Assembly (NCBI RefSeq): GCF_000317615.1
Contig: NC_019780.1
Location: forward strand, 1,757,840 to 1,821,839
Source: Dactylococcopsis salina PCC 8305
GTDB taxonomy: Bacteria; Cyanobacteriota; Cyanobacteriia; Cyanobacteriales; Rubidibacteraceae
DNA: 64,000 nt
Reading direction: 5' to 3'
Under the pieces are notes generated by a model. It searched no databases. It was given only the letters and a program-made list of their open reading frames with translations, and was not told where the DNA came from. Of this stretch, positions 18,622-29,890 are shown one piece after another. A program made the position numbers and the translations under genes. Positions within the stretch are counted from its first letter, which is position 1, and each line of letters opens with the position of its first letter.

Positions 18622-18649
18622 AATAAAAAATCCCCCAAGTATTGGGGGA
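18622..18649 (-). terminator. petH-side rho-independent terminator
   Basis: On the minus strand: TCCCCCAA-tac-TTGGGGGA followed by TTTTTTATTT. It lies downstream of petH, just past a heptamer repeat tract and directly abutting miniature element copy B. Confidence 0.85.
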
Positions 18650-18682
18650 ATTAGGGAAAAAGCAATCAGTTAAACCTTCTTA

Positions 18683-18731
18683 CTGATCACTGATCACTGG
18701 TAACTGGTAACTGGTAACTGGTCACTGATCA
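18683..18731. repeat. Heptameric tandem repeat near petH stop
   Basis: Repeated CTGGTAA units are flanked by TGATCAC repeats (CACTGATCAC at both ends), giving a tract that is both tandem and partly palindromic. The period is seven, as in short tandemly repeated repetitive sequences of cyanobacteria. Confidence 0.75.
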
Positions 18732-18737
18732 CGCTTA

Positions 18738-19973
<1,236 letters not shown>

Positions 19974-20053
19974 TTATCTTACAAAAATTATCTTAAGATG
20001 TATTGCTTGCTTCAAAGCATCATATTAAGTCTAGAAAATTGCTTCGATCAACT

Positions 20054-20377
20054 CTAGAGATATTTCTCTAGGGTGGTGCTGTATTCATCGTAGGTTTTAG
20101 CACCGACAAGGGTTTCCACTTGTTCTCCCCCCTTGAAAAACATCACTGCGGGAATGCTTCTCACCTCAAACCGTTTCGCCACTGGTTTATGATCATCGAG
20201 GTCTAATTTCCGAATTTGAGCGCGATCGCTGTATGCTTCATTTAACTGATCAATTAAAGGGGCGACCAGTTTACAGGGACCACACCATGTCGCTGTACAA
20301 TCCACGACTAACAGGGTGGGGTTGGCAATTAGTTCGTCTAACTCGGCTTCGCTTTGAATATAAGCTGTTTCTGTCAT
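20054..20377 (-). CDS. trxA: Thioredoxin
   Basis: This small thiol-disulfide oxidoreductase passes electrons from thioredoxin reductase to targets such as Calvin-cycle enzymes. The 107-residue protein has the active site WCGPC at 31-35, the cis-proline segment 'VRSIPAVMFF' and the C-terminal 'ETLVGAKTYDEY'. Residue order and length are normal for the family. It lies upstream of petH on the same strand with a gap of about 110 bp; they could share a transcript but need not. Which thioredoxin subtype (m, x, y or another) it is cannot be stated with confidence. Confidence 0.94.
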   Translation of the reverse strand: MTETAYIQSEAELDELIANPTLLVVDCTATWCGPCKLVAPLIDQLNEAYSDRAQIRKLDLDDHKPVAKRFEVRSIPAVMFFKGGEQVETLVGAKTYDEYSTTLEKYL

Positions 20378-20694
20378 TACTGTCTTTTCTTGGATTTTTA
20401 AGTTTGGTTAACTTCTACCGTATCAGATTACTGGACAAATTCTAATCCCTCTTTATCCCATTTCTTTCTAAAAAACCGTTCATCCCGAACAAATGATACT
20501 AAAAAAGGCTCACCTTGCCTAGTAAATATTCAAAAAATATTAATATTTTGTGGGTTTAGTTTTTCAACTTTTCCGTTGTTTATAAACTATTTTTAAGCTG
20601 AGTAATTATGCCGATTTAGCTCGTTATAATAGGAGACAGAAAGAAGCTCGATCGATGCCTCCGCATACAAACGAAGACAGGGAGAAGATAAAGA
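20378..20694 (+). promoter_or_regulatory. Divergent trxA / pflB spacer with pflB leader
   Basis: The spacer is AT-rich. TATAAT at 20625-20630 is a good -10 candidate for pflB, but the -35 region is poor, suggesting an activator-dependent promoter. GGGAG about ten bases before the pflB ATG is its ribosome site. No clear FNR/CRP palindrome was recognised. Confidence 0.45.
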
Positions 20695-22923
20695 ATGTTA
20701 ACCCAAACCGCAACCTTTATTCCAGGAAAATGGGTCGAAAATATTGATGTCCGCGATTTTATTCAAAAAAATTACACCCCCTACACAGGAGACGATTCCT
20801 TCTTAGTTGAACCCACAGAAAATACGAAAAAACTATGGGATCAAGTGCAACTTTTAATGGCAAAAGAACGGGAAAACGGGATTTTAGATACAGATACTAA
20901 AGTTCCTGCTGGAATTACGGCTCACGCCCCAGGTTATATTGATCAAACCTTAGAAAAAATTGTGGGCTTACAAACCGATAAACCGTTAAAACGCGCTATT
21001 ATGCCTTATGGCGGGATTCGTGTTGTGAAGAAATCCCTAGAATCTTATGGTTACGAACTTGATCCGCAAACGGAAGAAATTTTTACCAAGTATCGTAAAA
21101 CTCATAACGATGGCGTATTTTCTGCTTATACAAAATCAATGCGTTTAGCGCGGCGTTCAGGTGTAATTACAGGTTTACCCGATGCTTATGGTCGCGGTCG
21201 CATTATTGGTGATTATCGTCGGGTTGCATTATATGGAATTAACCATTTAGTTGAGGAGAAAAAACTCCAATTAGAGTCCCTAGAAAACGAAATGATGAGT
21301 GAAGAAATCATTCGTTTACGGGAAGAAATTTCTGAGCAAATAACCGCCCTCCAAGACTTAGAAAAAATGGGCGCGAGTTATGGTTTTGATCTGTCTCAAC
21401 CCGCGAAAAATGCAAAAGAAGCCATTCAATGGACTTACTTCGGTTATTTAGGCGCGGTGAAAGAACAAAATGGCGCAGCCATGTCATTAGGACGAGTTTC
21501 AACTTTTCTTGATATTTATATCGAAAAAGATTTACAAGCGGGATTAATTACCGAAACCGAAGCCCAAGAAATGGTCGATCATTTCGTGATGAAACTGCGG
21601 ATGGTGCGTTTCTTGCGGACTCCAGAATATAATCAACTCTTCTCTGGTGATCCCACATGGGTAACAGAATGTTTAGGGGGAATGGGTGTCGATGGTCGTC
21701 CTTTGGTGACGCGGACAAACTTCCGTTTTCTTCATACCCTTTATAACTTGGGGCCAGCGCCTGAACCGAATTTAACGGTTTTATGGTCGGAAAGTCTTCC
21801 TGTTAACTTTAAACGCTACTGTGCCAAAGTTTCCATTGATACCAGTTCCATCCAGTATGAAAATGATGACTTAATGCGCGGTGAATATGGGGATGATTAT
21901 GGAATTGCTTGCTGTGTTTCAGCGATGCGAATCGGAAAACAAATGCAGTTTTTCGGCGCACGGGTGAACTTAGCTAAAGCCCTCTTGTATGCGATTAACG
22001 GCGGTGTGGATGAAAAATCAGGGGATCAGGTTGCGCCTCCTAGCACTCCCATTAAGTCGGATTATCTCGATTATGATGAGGTGATGGAAAAATTTGAGGG
22101 GTTGATGGGCTGGTTGTCGAAACTGTATGTTAACGCCTTGAATATTATCCACTATATGCACGATAAATATGCTTATGAACGCTTACAGATGGCGTTGCAC
22201 TCGCGCGATGTTTATCGGACAATGGCTTGTGGAATGGCAGGTTTATCGGTGGTTGCGGATTCTCTGGCGGCGATTAAGTATGCCAAAGTGAAGGTGCTAC
22301 GGGATGAAAATGGTTTAGCGGTGGATTATCAAATTGAGGGGGATTATCCCAAGTTTGGCAACAATGACGATCGCGCTGACAGTATTGCGGTTAATTTGGT
22401 GACAGATTTAATGAATCATATCCGTCAACATCAAACTTATCGCCAAGCAACACCCACTCAGTCCATTCTCACGATTACCTCGAATGTGGTTTATGGGAAG
22501 AAAACAGGGAATACACCTGATGGACGGGAAGCGGGAAAACCCTTCGCACCAGGGGCGAATCCCATGCACGGACGAGACACCAAAGGCGCGATCGCGGCGT
22601 TATCTTCAGTGGCAAAATTACCCTATGATAATGCGAAAGATGGCATTTCCTACACTTTCTCGATCATTCCCCAAGCGTTAGGAAAAGGAGACGACAACCG
22701 CATCAGTAACCTGACAGGAATGTTAGACGGTTATTTCCACGACACTGGACACCACGTTAACATCAACGTCCTGAACCGAGAAACCTTATTAGATGCGATG
22801 GATCATCCCGAAAAATATCCACAGTTAACGATTCGGGTTTCAGGATACGCGGTTAACTTTGTTAAACTCACCCGTGAACAACAAGAGGATGTTATTTCTC
22901 GCACTTTCCACGGACAAGTTTAG
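20695..22923 (+). CDS. pflB: Pyruvate formate-lyase (glycyl radical enzyme)
   Basis: PflB cleaves pyruvate with CoA to acetyl-CoA and formate under anoxic conditions. The 742-residue protein shows the adjacent catalytic cysteines in 'GIACCVSAM' (residues 406-407) and the glycyl-radical motif RVSGYAVNF with Gly717 near the C-terminus, both intact. Other family segments include '[17 protein letters not shown]' and '[19 protein letters not shown]'. It is the first gene of a pflB-pflA-adhE cluster. The glycyl radical makes the enzyme oxygen-sensitive, so in a cyanobacterium it should act in dark anoxia. Confidence 0.97.
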   Translation: MLTQTATFIPGKWVENIDVRDFIQKNYTPYTGDDSFLVEPTENTKKLWDQVQLLMAKERENGILDTDTKVPAGITAHAPGYIDQTLEKIVGLQTDKPLKRAIMPYGGIRVVKKSLESYGYELDPQTEEIFTKYRKTHNDGVFSAYTKSMRLARRSGVITGLPDAYGRGRIIGDYRRVALYGINHLVEEKKLQLESLENEMMSEEIIRLREEISEQITALQDLEKMGASYGFDLSQPAKNAKEAIQWTYFGYLGAVKEQNGAAMSLGRVSTFLDIYIEKDLQAGLITETEAQEMVDHFVMKLRMVRFLRTPEYNQLFSGDPTWVTECLGGMGVDGRPLVTRTNFRFLHTLYNLGPAPEPNLTVLWSESLPVNFKRYCAKVSIDTSSIQYENDDLMRGEYGDDYGIACCVSAMRIGKQMQFFGARVNLAKALLYAINGGVDEKSGDQVAPPSTPIKSDYLDYDEVMEKFEGLMGWLSKLYVNALNIIHYMHDKYAYERLQMALHSRDVYRTMACGMAGLSVVADSLAAIKYAKVKVLRDENGLAVDYQIEGDYPKFGNNDDRADSIAVNLVTDLMNHIRQHQTYRQATPTQSILTITSNVVYGKKTGNTPDGREAGKPFAPGANPMHGRDTKGAIAALSSVAKLPYDNAKDGISYTFSIIPQALGKGDDNRISNLTGMLDGYFHDTGHHVNINVLNRETLLDAMDHPEKYPQLTIRVSGYAVNFVKLTREQQEDVISRTFHGQV

Positions 22924-22956
22924 CAACCGTGACCAGTGACTAATAAACCTCAACTA

Positions 22957-23063
22957 AAGCCCCCAGAATTGGGGGTTGGGGGCAATTCTTCAGCCGCGAA
23001 AGCCCCCAGAGGATTTAGAGTCAACTTAAAAGTAACGCCCCCAGAATTGGGGGTTGGGGATAA
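22957..23063. repeat. Two G/C-palindrome repeats between pflB and pflA
   Basis: Two copies of CCCCCAGAATTGGGGGTTGGGG, at about 22959-22981 and 23038-23059, bracket a short unique stretch. They occupy most of the 148-bp gap and could fold as hairpins in a pflB-pflA transcript. Confidence 0.7.
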
Positions 23064-23071
23064 ATCAAATA

Positions 23072-23824
23072 ATGTTAACCAACACACCAACAGAAACCAA
23101 AGGACGCATTCACTCGATCGAAAGCTGTGGAACAGTTGATGGACCTGGGATTCGGTTTGTCATTTTTACTCAAGGTTGTCCGCTACGTTGTCTTTACTGT
23201 CATAACCCAGACTGTCGCCATATTGAAGACGGAAAAGAAGCCACGATCGAGGAACTGATCACAGAAATCCAAAAGTATCGATCGTATATGCGCTTTTCGG
23301 GAGGTGGAGTAACGGTCACTGGAGGAGAACCCTTAATGCAACCAGAATTTGTGACAGAAATCTTCAAACAGTGTCAAGCATTAGGGATTCATACCGCATT
23401 AGACACCTCTGGTTATGTTCCCATCGCAGCAGCGAAACCCGTTCTCGATTACACCGATTTAGTGTTACTGGACATTAAATCTTACAAACCCGACATTTAT
23501 CGCACTGTCACCAGTGTTTCTGTTGAACCGACTCTCAATTTTGCTCGTTATCTCAGTGAGATTAAGCAACCAACTTGGGTTCGCTTCGTGTTAGTTCCTA
23601 ATTTAACGGATTCTGTTGAAAACATTAAAGAATTAGCAGCATTTGTGGCAAGTTTGCAAAATGTAGAAAAGTTAGAAGTTTTACCCTTTCATCAAATGGG
23701 TACATATAAATGGGAAAAACTCGGTTATGACTATCAACTTAAAGAGACGAAACCCCCTTCTCCAGACTTAATTGCAAGTACAATTAACATCTTTCAAAGT
23801 TATGGAATTAAAGTGAGTTATTAG
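23072..23824 (+). CDS. pflA: Pyruvate formate-lyase activating enzyme
   Basis: This radical SAM enzyme installs the glycyl radical on PflB using a 4Fe-4S cluster and S-adenosylmethionine. The 250-residue protein has the CxxxCxxC cluster motif at Cys36/Cys40/Cys43 ('GCPLRCLYCHNPDC'), the SAM-binding 'TGGEPLMQPEF' and 'LDTSGYVP'. The ATG at 23072 is preferred to a TTG at 23054, which lies inside a repeat. It follows pflB and precedes adhE on the same strand. Length and motifs match PflA of enteric bacteria. Confidence 0.95.
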   Translation: MLTNTPTETKGRIHSIESCGTVDGPGIRFVIFTQGCPLRCLYCHNPDCRHIEDGKEATIEELITEIQKYRSYMRFSGGGVTVTGGEPLMQPEFVTEIFKQCQALGIHTALDTSGYVPIAAAKPVLDYTDLVLLDIKSYKPDIYRTVTSVSVEPTLNFARYLSEIKQPTWVRFVLVPNLTDSVENIKELAAFVASLQNVEKLEVLPFHQMGTYKWEKLGYDYQLKETKPPSPDLIASTINIFQSYGIKVSY

Positions 23825-23907
23825 TAGGTTGGGTGGAGGTAACGAAACCCAACATAAATCGAAACAAAACCGACAATCACTACATTCAAAAAAAAGGAGA
23901 AACAATA

Positions 23908-26550
23908 ATGACTGTCACCAATCTTCAAGAACTAGAAACTCTCATTTCCAATGTCAAAGCAGCCCAAGCCAAATACGCGACATTTCCTCAAGAAAAAGTC
24001 GATGCCATCTTTAAAAAAGCGGCTTTAGCGGCTAACATGAATCGGATTCCGTTAGCAAAAATGGCAGTAGAAGAAACGGGAATGGGTGTTCAAGAAGATA
24101 AGGTGATTAAAAATCACTTTGCTTCTGAGATTATTTATAACAAATATAAACATGAAGTTACTTGTGGAGTGATTGAATCTGATCCTCATTATGGGATTCA
24201 AAAATTAGCGGAACCACTGGGCGTTTTAGCTGGAATTGTTCCGACGACTAATCCCACATCAACCGCGATTTTTAAGGCGCTGATTGCACTAAAAACACGC
24301 AATGCAATTATTTTTTCTCCTCATCCTCGCGCTAAAGAATGCACGATCGAAGCGGCTAAAATTGTTCGTGATGCGGCGATCGAAGCTGGCGCACCTGCTG
24401 ACATTATTGGTTGGATTGATGAACCAACGATCGAGCTTTCTCAAACCTTAATGAAGCATCCTAGCATTAATTTAATTCTCGCCACTGGCGGACCAGGAAT
24501 GGTGAAAGCGGCTTATTCCTCTGGAAAACCCTCGTTGGGAGTGGGTGCGGGAAATACCCCCGCCGTCATTGATGAAACTGCAAACATTCCGATGGCAGTA
24601 AGTTCTATTTTAATCAGTAAAACCTTTGATAATGGGATGATTTGTGCTTCAGAACAATCGGTAATTGTTGCGGATGAAGTTTATGAAAAAGTCAAACAAG
24701 AGTTTATCGATCGCGGCGCGTATTTCCTCACACCAGAAGAAACCGAAAAAATCCGAGAAATTTTAATTATCGAAGGACGAATTAACCCCAAAATTGTTGG
24801 TCAATCGGTGCAAAAAATAGCCGAAATTGCAGGAATGGAAGTGGGAGAAAATACCAAAGTTTTAATTGGGGAAGTGGAAGACATCAGCCTTGAGGAAGCC
24901 TTCGCCCATGAAAAACTTTCTCCCGTTTTAGCGATGTATCACGGTCAAAACTTTGAGGAAGCGACAACTAAAGCACAACAATTAATCAGTTTAGGAGGGC
25001 GTGGACATACTTCGGTTCTTTATACTGCACAAAAAAATCACGCTCGCATTTTACATTTTGAAAGTAAACTGACCACAGGACGAGTATTAATTAATACCCC
25101 TTCATCTCAAGGCGCGATCGGAGATTTGTATAACTTTAAATTAGACCCCTCTCTCACTTTAGGCTGTGGAACTTGGGGCGGTAATTCCGTCAGTGAAAAC
25201 GTCGCCCCTCATCACTTATTAAACATTAAAACCGTCTCGGAACGACGGGAAAATATGTTATGGTTTCGAGTGCCACCAAAAATCTATTTCAAATTTGGTT
25301 GTTTACCAGTGGCGTTGCAAGAATTGAAAGGAAAAAAACGCGCCTTTATTGTTACGGATAAACCCTTATTTGATATGGGGGTATTAAAAGAAGTCACCGA
25401 CGTTTTAGATGAAATTGGTTTAGAACATCAGGTATTTTATGATGTCAAACCCGATCCGAAATTAGGGGAAATTAACAAAGGTGTGGAAGCAATGAACAGT
25501 TTTCAACCTGATGTCATTATTTCCTTCGGTGGCGGTTCGCCAATGGATGCGGCAAAAATCATGTGGTTGATGTATGAACATCCCGAAGTTGAGTTTGAGG
25601 GAGTCGCGACTCGCTTTATGGATATTCGGAAACGGGTTTATGATTTACCGCCTTTAGGGGAAAAAGCCATGATGATCGCCGTTCCCACCACATCTGGAAC
25701 TGGTTCAGAAGTTACCCCCTTTGCTGTGGTAACGGATGAGAAAACAGGGATTAAGTATCCTCTTGCCGATTATGCCCTTACACCGAATATGGCGATCGTT
25801 GACCCAGAATTAGTGATGCACCTCCCAAAACGGTTGACAGCTTACGGGGGAATTGATGCGTTAACTCATGCGTTGGAGGCTTATGTTTCTGTCGTCGCCA
25901 CCGAGTTTACTCAAGGGTTAGCCTTAGAAGCAGTGGAATTATTGTTTAAGTATCTTCCTAATGCTTATAAATACGGCGCAAATGACCCTGTGGCGCGAGA
26001 AAAAGTCCATTATGCGGCGACGATCGCTGGTATGGCGTTCGCTAACTCATTTTTAGGGATTTGTCACTCGATGGCGCACAAACTCGGCGCGACATTCCAC
26101 GTGCCACACGGGTTAGCCAATGCGTTGATGATTTCCCATGTGATTCGTTATAACACGACGGATGCTCCCTTTAAACAAGCGATTTTCCCTCAGTATGAAT
26201 ATCCTCACGCCAAGGAACGCTATGCGCGATTAGCGGATTACTTAAAATTGGGAGGAGAGACGCTTGATGAGAAAGTGGAAAACTTGGTCAGCGCGATCGA
26301 GCGCTTAAAACAAGAGTTAGATGTTCCGCTTACCATTAAAGAAACCTTACACGGGGACGATCGCGAGTTCTATGAACAACTGGAAAACCTCGCCGAACAA
26401 GCCTTTGATGATCAATGTACTGTCGCCAATCCCCGTTATCCCTTGATTAAAGACTTGAAAGAGCTATATGTTTTAGCTTATCAAGGTTGCCGTGTGGATA
26501 GCATGATGTATCATCCCGAAACCGAACCAACGGCGGACTATGTGGTGTAA
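23908..26550 (+). CDS. adhE: Bifunctional acetaldehyde-CoA/alcohol dehydrogenase
   Basis: AdhE reduces acetyl-CoA to acetaldehyde and then ethanol, regenerating NAD+. The 880-residue protein is a fusion. An N-terminal aldehyde dehydrogenase (about 1-440) carries the catalytic Cys in 'DNGMICASEQS'. A C-terminal iron-dependent alcohol dehydrogenase (about 450-870) has 'SFGGGSPMDAAKIMW', 'PTTSGTGSEVTPFAV' and metal-binding histidines in 'GICHSMAHKLGATFHVPHG'. The start at 23908 has AAAGGAGA eight bases upstream. An in-frame ATG at 23833 lies in repeat DNA and is unlikely. It is third gene of the fermentation cluster; a GTTGGGT-type palindrome sits between pflA and adhE. Confidence 0.97.
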   Translation: MTVTNLQELETLISNVKAAQAKYATFPQEKVDAIFKKAALAANMNRIPLAKMAVEETGMGVQEDKVIKNHFASEIIYNKYKHEVTCGVIESDPHYGIQKLAEPLGVLAGIVPTTNPTSTAIFKALIALKTRNAIIFSPHPRAKECTIEAAKIVRDAAIEAGAPADIIGWIDEPTIELSQTLMKHPSINLILATGGPGMVKAAYSSGKPSLGVGAGNTPAVIDETANIPMAVSSILISKTFDNGMICASEQSVIVADEVYEKVKQEFIDRGAYFLTPEETEKIREILIIEGRINPKIVGQSVQKIAEIAGMEVGENTKVLIGEVEDISLEEAFAHEKLSPVLAMYHGQNFEEATTKAQQLISLGGRGHTSVLYTAQKNHARILHFESKLTTGRVLINTPSSQGAIGDLYNFKLDPSLTLGCGTWGGNSVSENVAPHHLLNIKTVSERRENMLWFRVPPKIYFKFGCLPVALQELKGKKRAFIVTDKPLFDMGVLKEVTDVLDEIGLEHQVFYDVKPDPKLGEINKGVEAMNSFQPDVIISFGGGSPMDAAKIMWLMYEHPEVEFEGVATRFMDIRKRVYDLPPLGEKAMMIAVPTTSGTGSEVTPFAVVTDEKTGIKYPLADYALTPNMAIVDPELVMHLPKRLTAYGGIDALTHALEAYVSVVATEFTQGLALEAVELLFKYLPNAYKYGANDPVAREKVHYAATIAGMAFANSFLGICHSMAHKLGATFHVPHGLANALMISHVIRYNTTDAPFKQAIFPQYEYPHAKERYARLADYLKLGGETLDEKVENLVSAIERLKQELDVPLTIKETLHGDDREFYEQLENLAEQAFDDQCTVANPRYPLIKDLKELYVLAYQGCRVDSMMYHPETEPTADYVV

Positions 26551-26637
26551 TATGTTTTTGATTAATTGTTTCTAATCAATTCAGGTGCGGGGGAATCCTC
26601 CGCACTCTGAGGATTCAGTAAGACGTGAGATTGTGCA

Positions 26638-26928
26638 ATGGAGAAGGAAAAAGTCTTACAAATATTAGAGACTCATCAAAATCGCCTTGATGAATTTGCC
26701 GTGAAAACGCTTTTTTTATTTGGATCAGTTGCCAGAGGAGAAGCAACGCCAGAGAGTGATGTGGACTTTTTAGTTGAGTTTAAACGTCCAGTGGGTTTAT
26801 TTACTTTGTTAGGTTTGCAGCGCTATTTAGAAGATTTATTGAACTGTTCGGTAGATGTGGGAACATTAAAGTCCCTGCGTCCTCATTTGCGGGAAACTGT
26901 ATTAAAGGAGGCAGTTCGTGTCTTCTAG
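26638..26928 (+). CDS. MNT-type nucleotidyltransferase (MntA antitoxin-like)
   Basis: The 96-residue minimal nucleotidyltransferase has the motif GS-x-x-RGEATPESDVDF: Gly29-Ser30 and metal-binding Asp41/Asp43. MNT proteins paired with HEPN/HepT toxins act as antitoxins; characterised members AMPylate the toxin. It overlaps the downstream hepT start by 11 bp, the usual arrangement. Here the partner hepT is destroyed by an intron and a stop codon, so this intact gene has lost its cognate toxin. An AGGAGG-like stretch before the hepT start lies within its last codons. Confidence 0.88.
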   Translation: MEKEKVLQILETHQNRLDEFAVKTLFLFGSVARGEATPESDVDFLVEFKRPVGLFTLLGLQRYLEDLLNCSVDVGTLKSLRPHLRETVLKEAVRVF

Positions 26929-27086
26929 AGAATTTAAGCGACGGGTACAGGATATATTGTCAGAAATTTCATTTATAGAACAAAGCATCGAAGGCTTAAG
27001 TTTTGAAATATTTATTGAAGATGAACAAGCGCTAAGAGCCATTCTATACAGTTTAGCGGTGATTGGTGAAGCGGTAGGAAGTGTGA
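26918..27086 (+). pseudogene. hepT (HEPN toxin), 5' part, interrupted by intron
   Basis: These 169 bases encode the first 56 residues of a HepT/DUF86 protein, ending '...YSLAVIGEAVGSV'. The reading frame is then cut by a group II intron lying in the opposite orientation. Joining 27086 to 29891 restores the frame exactly (169 + 188 = 357 bases, 119 codons with the stop), a normal HepT length. Because the intron is antisense to hepT it cannot be spliced from the hepT transcript, so the gene is dead. The start is an ATG overlapping the mntA-like gene. Confidence 0.88.
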
Positions 27087-27160
27087 GTTACCTAAGCCGG
27101 AAGGTCGCCCTCCCGACTCGGCTTCAAAACCGTACGTGATACTTTCGCATCATACGGCTC
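27087..27160 (-). ncRNA. Group II intron domains V and VI
   Basis: Domain V is the catalytic hairpin (GAGCCG...GAAA...ACGGTT). Domain VI is the following AGCCG/CGGCT stem with the candidate branch adenosine at -7. Both are intact, so the ribozyme core may still be active. Confidence 0.85.
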
Positions 27161-27205
27161 CTCTTCGATATACGCTGCAATAGCAGCACTTCCCTGCTTA
27201 GATTC

Positions 27206-29167
27206 TTATACGAGTCGCTCCCATAATTTATCATCAATTTCCACATAATCAACATATTCTTCTCCGTTGTTATCAACTTTGATTTTTACGTCAATTGTGG
27301 ATTTATGTTTGATTTTTTCTTGAGCTTGTCTTTTTGAATCTTCAGCAGTTTTCTCATGGTGACAGTGACGATGAAGTAATTGTAAGTTCTTATCCTCGTC
27401 TTTACCCCCTTCGGCTTTAGGGATTATATGGTCAACTTCGAGAACATCTTCATCATTAAAATAAAGTCCACAACGAGCGCATTTGCCATTCTGCTTAACC
27501 ATTAATTTGGATACTCGTTTTTTGACACCTGGGTATTTACCTCGGCGTTTACTCCAATACCGCCAATCTCCATCGAAAGGAGACCTGGTACCCTCAATCT
27601 TTTTATGATACTTAATTGGTGTCCATGCGTGTTTGCGTAATTCATGCTTACCCGCAACAGAAGAATTCGGTACTTCAGATGGAGTAGAAAAGACCCATTT
27701 GTCTATCCTATCATCACCCTTCAAACTTTTCTCCTTAGTCCAATGAAAGTATCTTTGTTCACACCATTTGGGGGTTTTATTCGCATGACGGCGTTTCATC
27801 CAGCGACGTAATTTGTTATAGACCATGTAGTCTAGTCGTTTGAAAGCTTCTTTAGAGCAGACTGCATTGTGATAGTTGCAAAATCCAACGATGATTGAAT
27901 TTAACTTTCCAATAATTGCCTCTTGGGACTTACCTCTCATTGAATCTAAGACTCTTACAATCTTTTCATAATGCCTCTTAATACTTTTGTCACTGGGTTT
28001 AATTAATGTTTTGAAACCGAGTAACTTACCCTGCGCATTTTTTCCTGAGTGGTCTTTCCCAACACTATATTGTCGGACATTCCATCCCAGAAAATCAAAC
28101 CCTGCTTCTTCCTCTTCAGAATCATACAAGGTGTGGCAAATCCTCGTTTTGCTCTCACTTAGTTCTAAGCCTAAGCCATGTAACCAGTGTTCAATCAGCG
28201 TTTTCGCCTGTTGGACGATGGATTTATCCCTGTGAAGTACAACGAAGTCATCCGCATACCTGATGAGGGTGATACTTTGTCGTCTGTTGATTTTACTCAT
28301 TTGGCGACCGTTTTCGTTTTTATATCCCTTCCAGGTCTCAGCCCATTGTTTTATGTACTCCTCAAGTCCATGCAGGGCTATGTTTGCCAAAAGTGGACTA
28401 ATTACCCCTCCTTGTGGTGTCCCTTCCTCAGTAGGCATCCAATCGCCTCTATCCAAAACCCCCGACTTTAACCAAGCTCGAATCTGTCGCGCAATAGTCG
28501 GAGTCGTATTCAGTTTTCGTAAAAGAACATCGTGATTTATACGGTCGAAACATTTAGAAATGTCAGCATCTAAGACCCATTTGGGTTTCTGATTGATGGA
28601 CACATAAATTGCACCTTCCGCATCATGACAAGAGCGTCCTGGACGGAAACCATACGAATTAGGTTCAAATTTAGCCTCCCATTCCGGCTCCATAGCCAGC
28701 TTGAGAAGAGCCTGCCTCGCACGGTCTTCCATAACAGGAATTCCCAGGCTACGTTTTTCAGCTTTACCTGGTTTCGGAATATATACTCGTCTTAAAGATT
28801 TACCCTTCCCTGTTAGAGTTAGGTTTTCAGCAAGGTTTAATCGTTGTTTAGGGTTTAGGCTCTTAACTCCATCTACCCCTGCGGTATTTTTGCCTTGGTT
28901 ATCTTGCGAGATTCTCCGTACTGCTAGGAGTTTTGCACTCCAGGACCGTAACAATAATCTTTGAAGTTTGTGGACTTTAGCCACGTCACCACTTTGAGAA
29001 GCTCGAAAAATCCGTTTTTGAAGCTTAAACACATTAATCTCCACCTGTTTCCAATCCACTTGATTCCATTCCGTCTTCTCCATCAGGAGTAATCCGAAAC
29101 TTAACCAAAATGGAAAGTTCAAGAAGGTTTTAACCTCTGCATTACTTTCATACTTTAGCAAGTTCAT
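27206..29167 (-). CDS. ltrA: Group II intron reverse transcriptase/maturase with HNH domain
   Basis: This 653-residue intron-encoded protein assists splicing and drives retrohoming. It has an N-terminal RT domain of the cyanobacterial type ('EWNQVDWKQVEINVFKLQKR'), reverse-transcriptase blocks with 'GVDGVK', 'YGFRPGRSCHDA' and the catalytic YADD in 'IRYADDFVV', and a maturase X domain ('IVGFCNYHNAV'). The C-terminal HNH endonuclease has the CxxC pairs and 'LEVDHIIPKAEGG...LHRHCHHEK'. The ATG at 29167 has an AGAGGG ribosome site; an internal ATG at 29083 begins nearer to the conserved domain. All motifs are intact, so it looks mobile. Confidence 0.96.
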   Translation of the reverse strand: MNLLKYESNAEVKTFLNFPFWLSFGLLLMEKTEWNQVDWKQVEINVFKLQKRIFRASQSGDVAKVHKLQRLLLRSWSAKLLAVRRISQDNQGKNTAGVDGVKSLNPKQRLNLAENLTLTGKGKSLRRVYIPKPGKAEKRSLGIPVMEDRARQALLKLAMEPEWEAKFEPNSYGFRPGRSCHDAEGAIYVSINQKPKWVLDADISKCFDRINHDVLLRKLNTTPTIARQIRAWLKSGVLDRGDWMPTEEGTPQGGVISPLLANIALHGLEEYIKQWAETWKGYKNENGRQMSKINRRQSITLIRYADDFVVLHRDKSIVQQAKTLIEHWLHGLGLELSESKTRICHTLYDSEEEEAGFDFLGWNVRQYSVGKDHSGKNAQGKLLGFKTLIKPSDKSIKRHYEKIVRVLDSMRGKSQEAIIGKLNSIIVGFCNYHNAVCSKEAFKRLDYMVYNKLRRWMKRRHANKTPKWCEQRYFHWTKEKSLKGDDRIDKWVFSTPSEVPNSSVAGKHELRKHAWTPIKYHKKIEGTRSPFDGDWRYWSKRRGKYPGVKKRVSKLMVKQNGKCARCGLYFNDEDVLEVDHIIPKAEGGKDEDKNLQLLHRHCHHEKTAEDSKRQAQEKIKHKSTIDVKIKVDNNGEEYVDYVEIDDKLWERLV

Positions 29168-29890
29168 GATTCCCTCTACTTAATTTCATTTTCTTCGTAA
29201 TCGAAAGTGGTTACGTCTGCTTATCCTCTTCGTTAAAAGAGGCCTTTGCTTCTTAACCAATCCCGCCCTCGCTCTACCTGACAAAAATGGTCAGAGATTG
29301 CGTCCCGACAGACTACTTGAGAATCGACCTTCCCAAGAGTATGAACGAGGGTTAATTCGTTCCTGATTTCCATTTGCTTGAGACCTTAGCCTCCTACTTT
29401 CCACCGGGTACATTTTTGGGGATGTGATATAAGCCATCGAATACTTATATCCTCTTACCTTGGGCATATTTCGCCCCCTGCGGCAGCCTTTGCGCAGGGC
29501 CTTCATAACGATGGTTCAGACATAGGTTCGTTGACTAGGCATAGCCTCTTGCTAGGGAATTTACCAGATTAGGCTTCTAGCAGTGACCCCGTTTAACCCT
29601 GCTTTATCCTCAAGTAGTCAACTCTATAGATAAGGGTTACGCTGTTCTCTCACATCCTGAGAGAGATGGATTTAATGTTCGGTTTTCCCTACATTATATG
29701 TTCGGTACTTCCCACCCTCTTTTCTTAATATTTCGTAATACTTAGGGGTATTTCACCATCATGGAAATCAAGTTGTCATGGTATTCAACTTTTCATAGGA
29801 TATAGAGTCCAAGACAAATCTTTCCCAAGCTCTAGCTTATACTCCATAGTTCCTGGGAACTACAACGATTTCACTAGAAACGAATCGCAC

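Larger units (their letters stand above)
27087..29890 (-). mobile_element. Group II intron (2804 bp) inserted antisense in hepT
   Basis: On the minus strand the intron starts GTGCGATTCG at 29890, a match to the GUGYG 5' consensus, and ends ...GGTAAC at 27087. Domain V (27123-27160) has the GAGCCGTA arm, GAAA tetraloop and TACGGTTT arm. Domain VI (27087-27121) has an unpaired A seven bases from the 3' end, as branch point. Domain IV carries a reverse transcriptase/maturase gene. The boundaries are supported independently by the restored hepT frame. Confidence 0.92.

Noticed and set aside
18683..18731. Possible CRISPR-like array from regular short repeats
   Set aside because: Units are seven bases without spacers; the same is true of the other tandem arrays at 8.5, 31.8 and 33.5 kb. 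No array of repeats with unique spacers was found.
22936..23139. 67-codon open frame between pflB and pflA
   Set aside because: Its sequence is made of two copies of the CCCCCAGAATTGGGGG repeat (translated as PPELGVG twice) and it runs into pflA in another frame.
29291..29506. 71-codon open frame upstream of the intron reverse transcriptase
   Set aside because: It lies in the structured 5' domains of the group II intron RNA; coding is not expected there.
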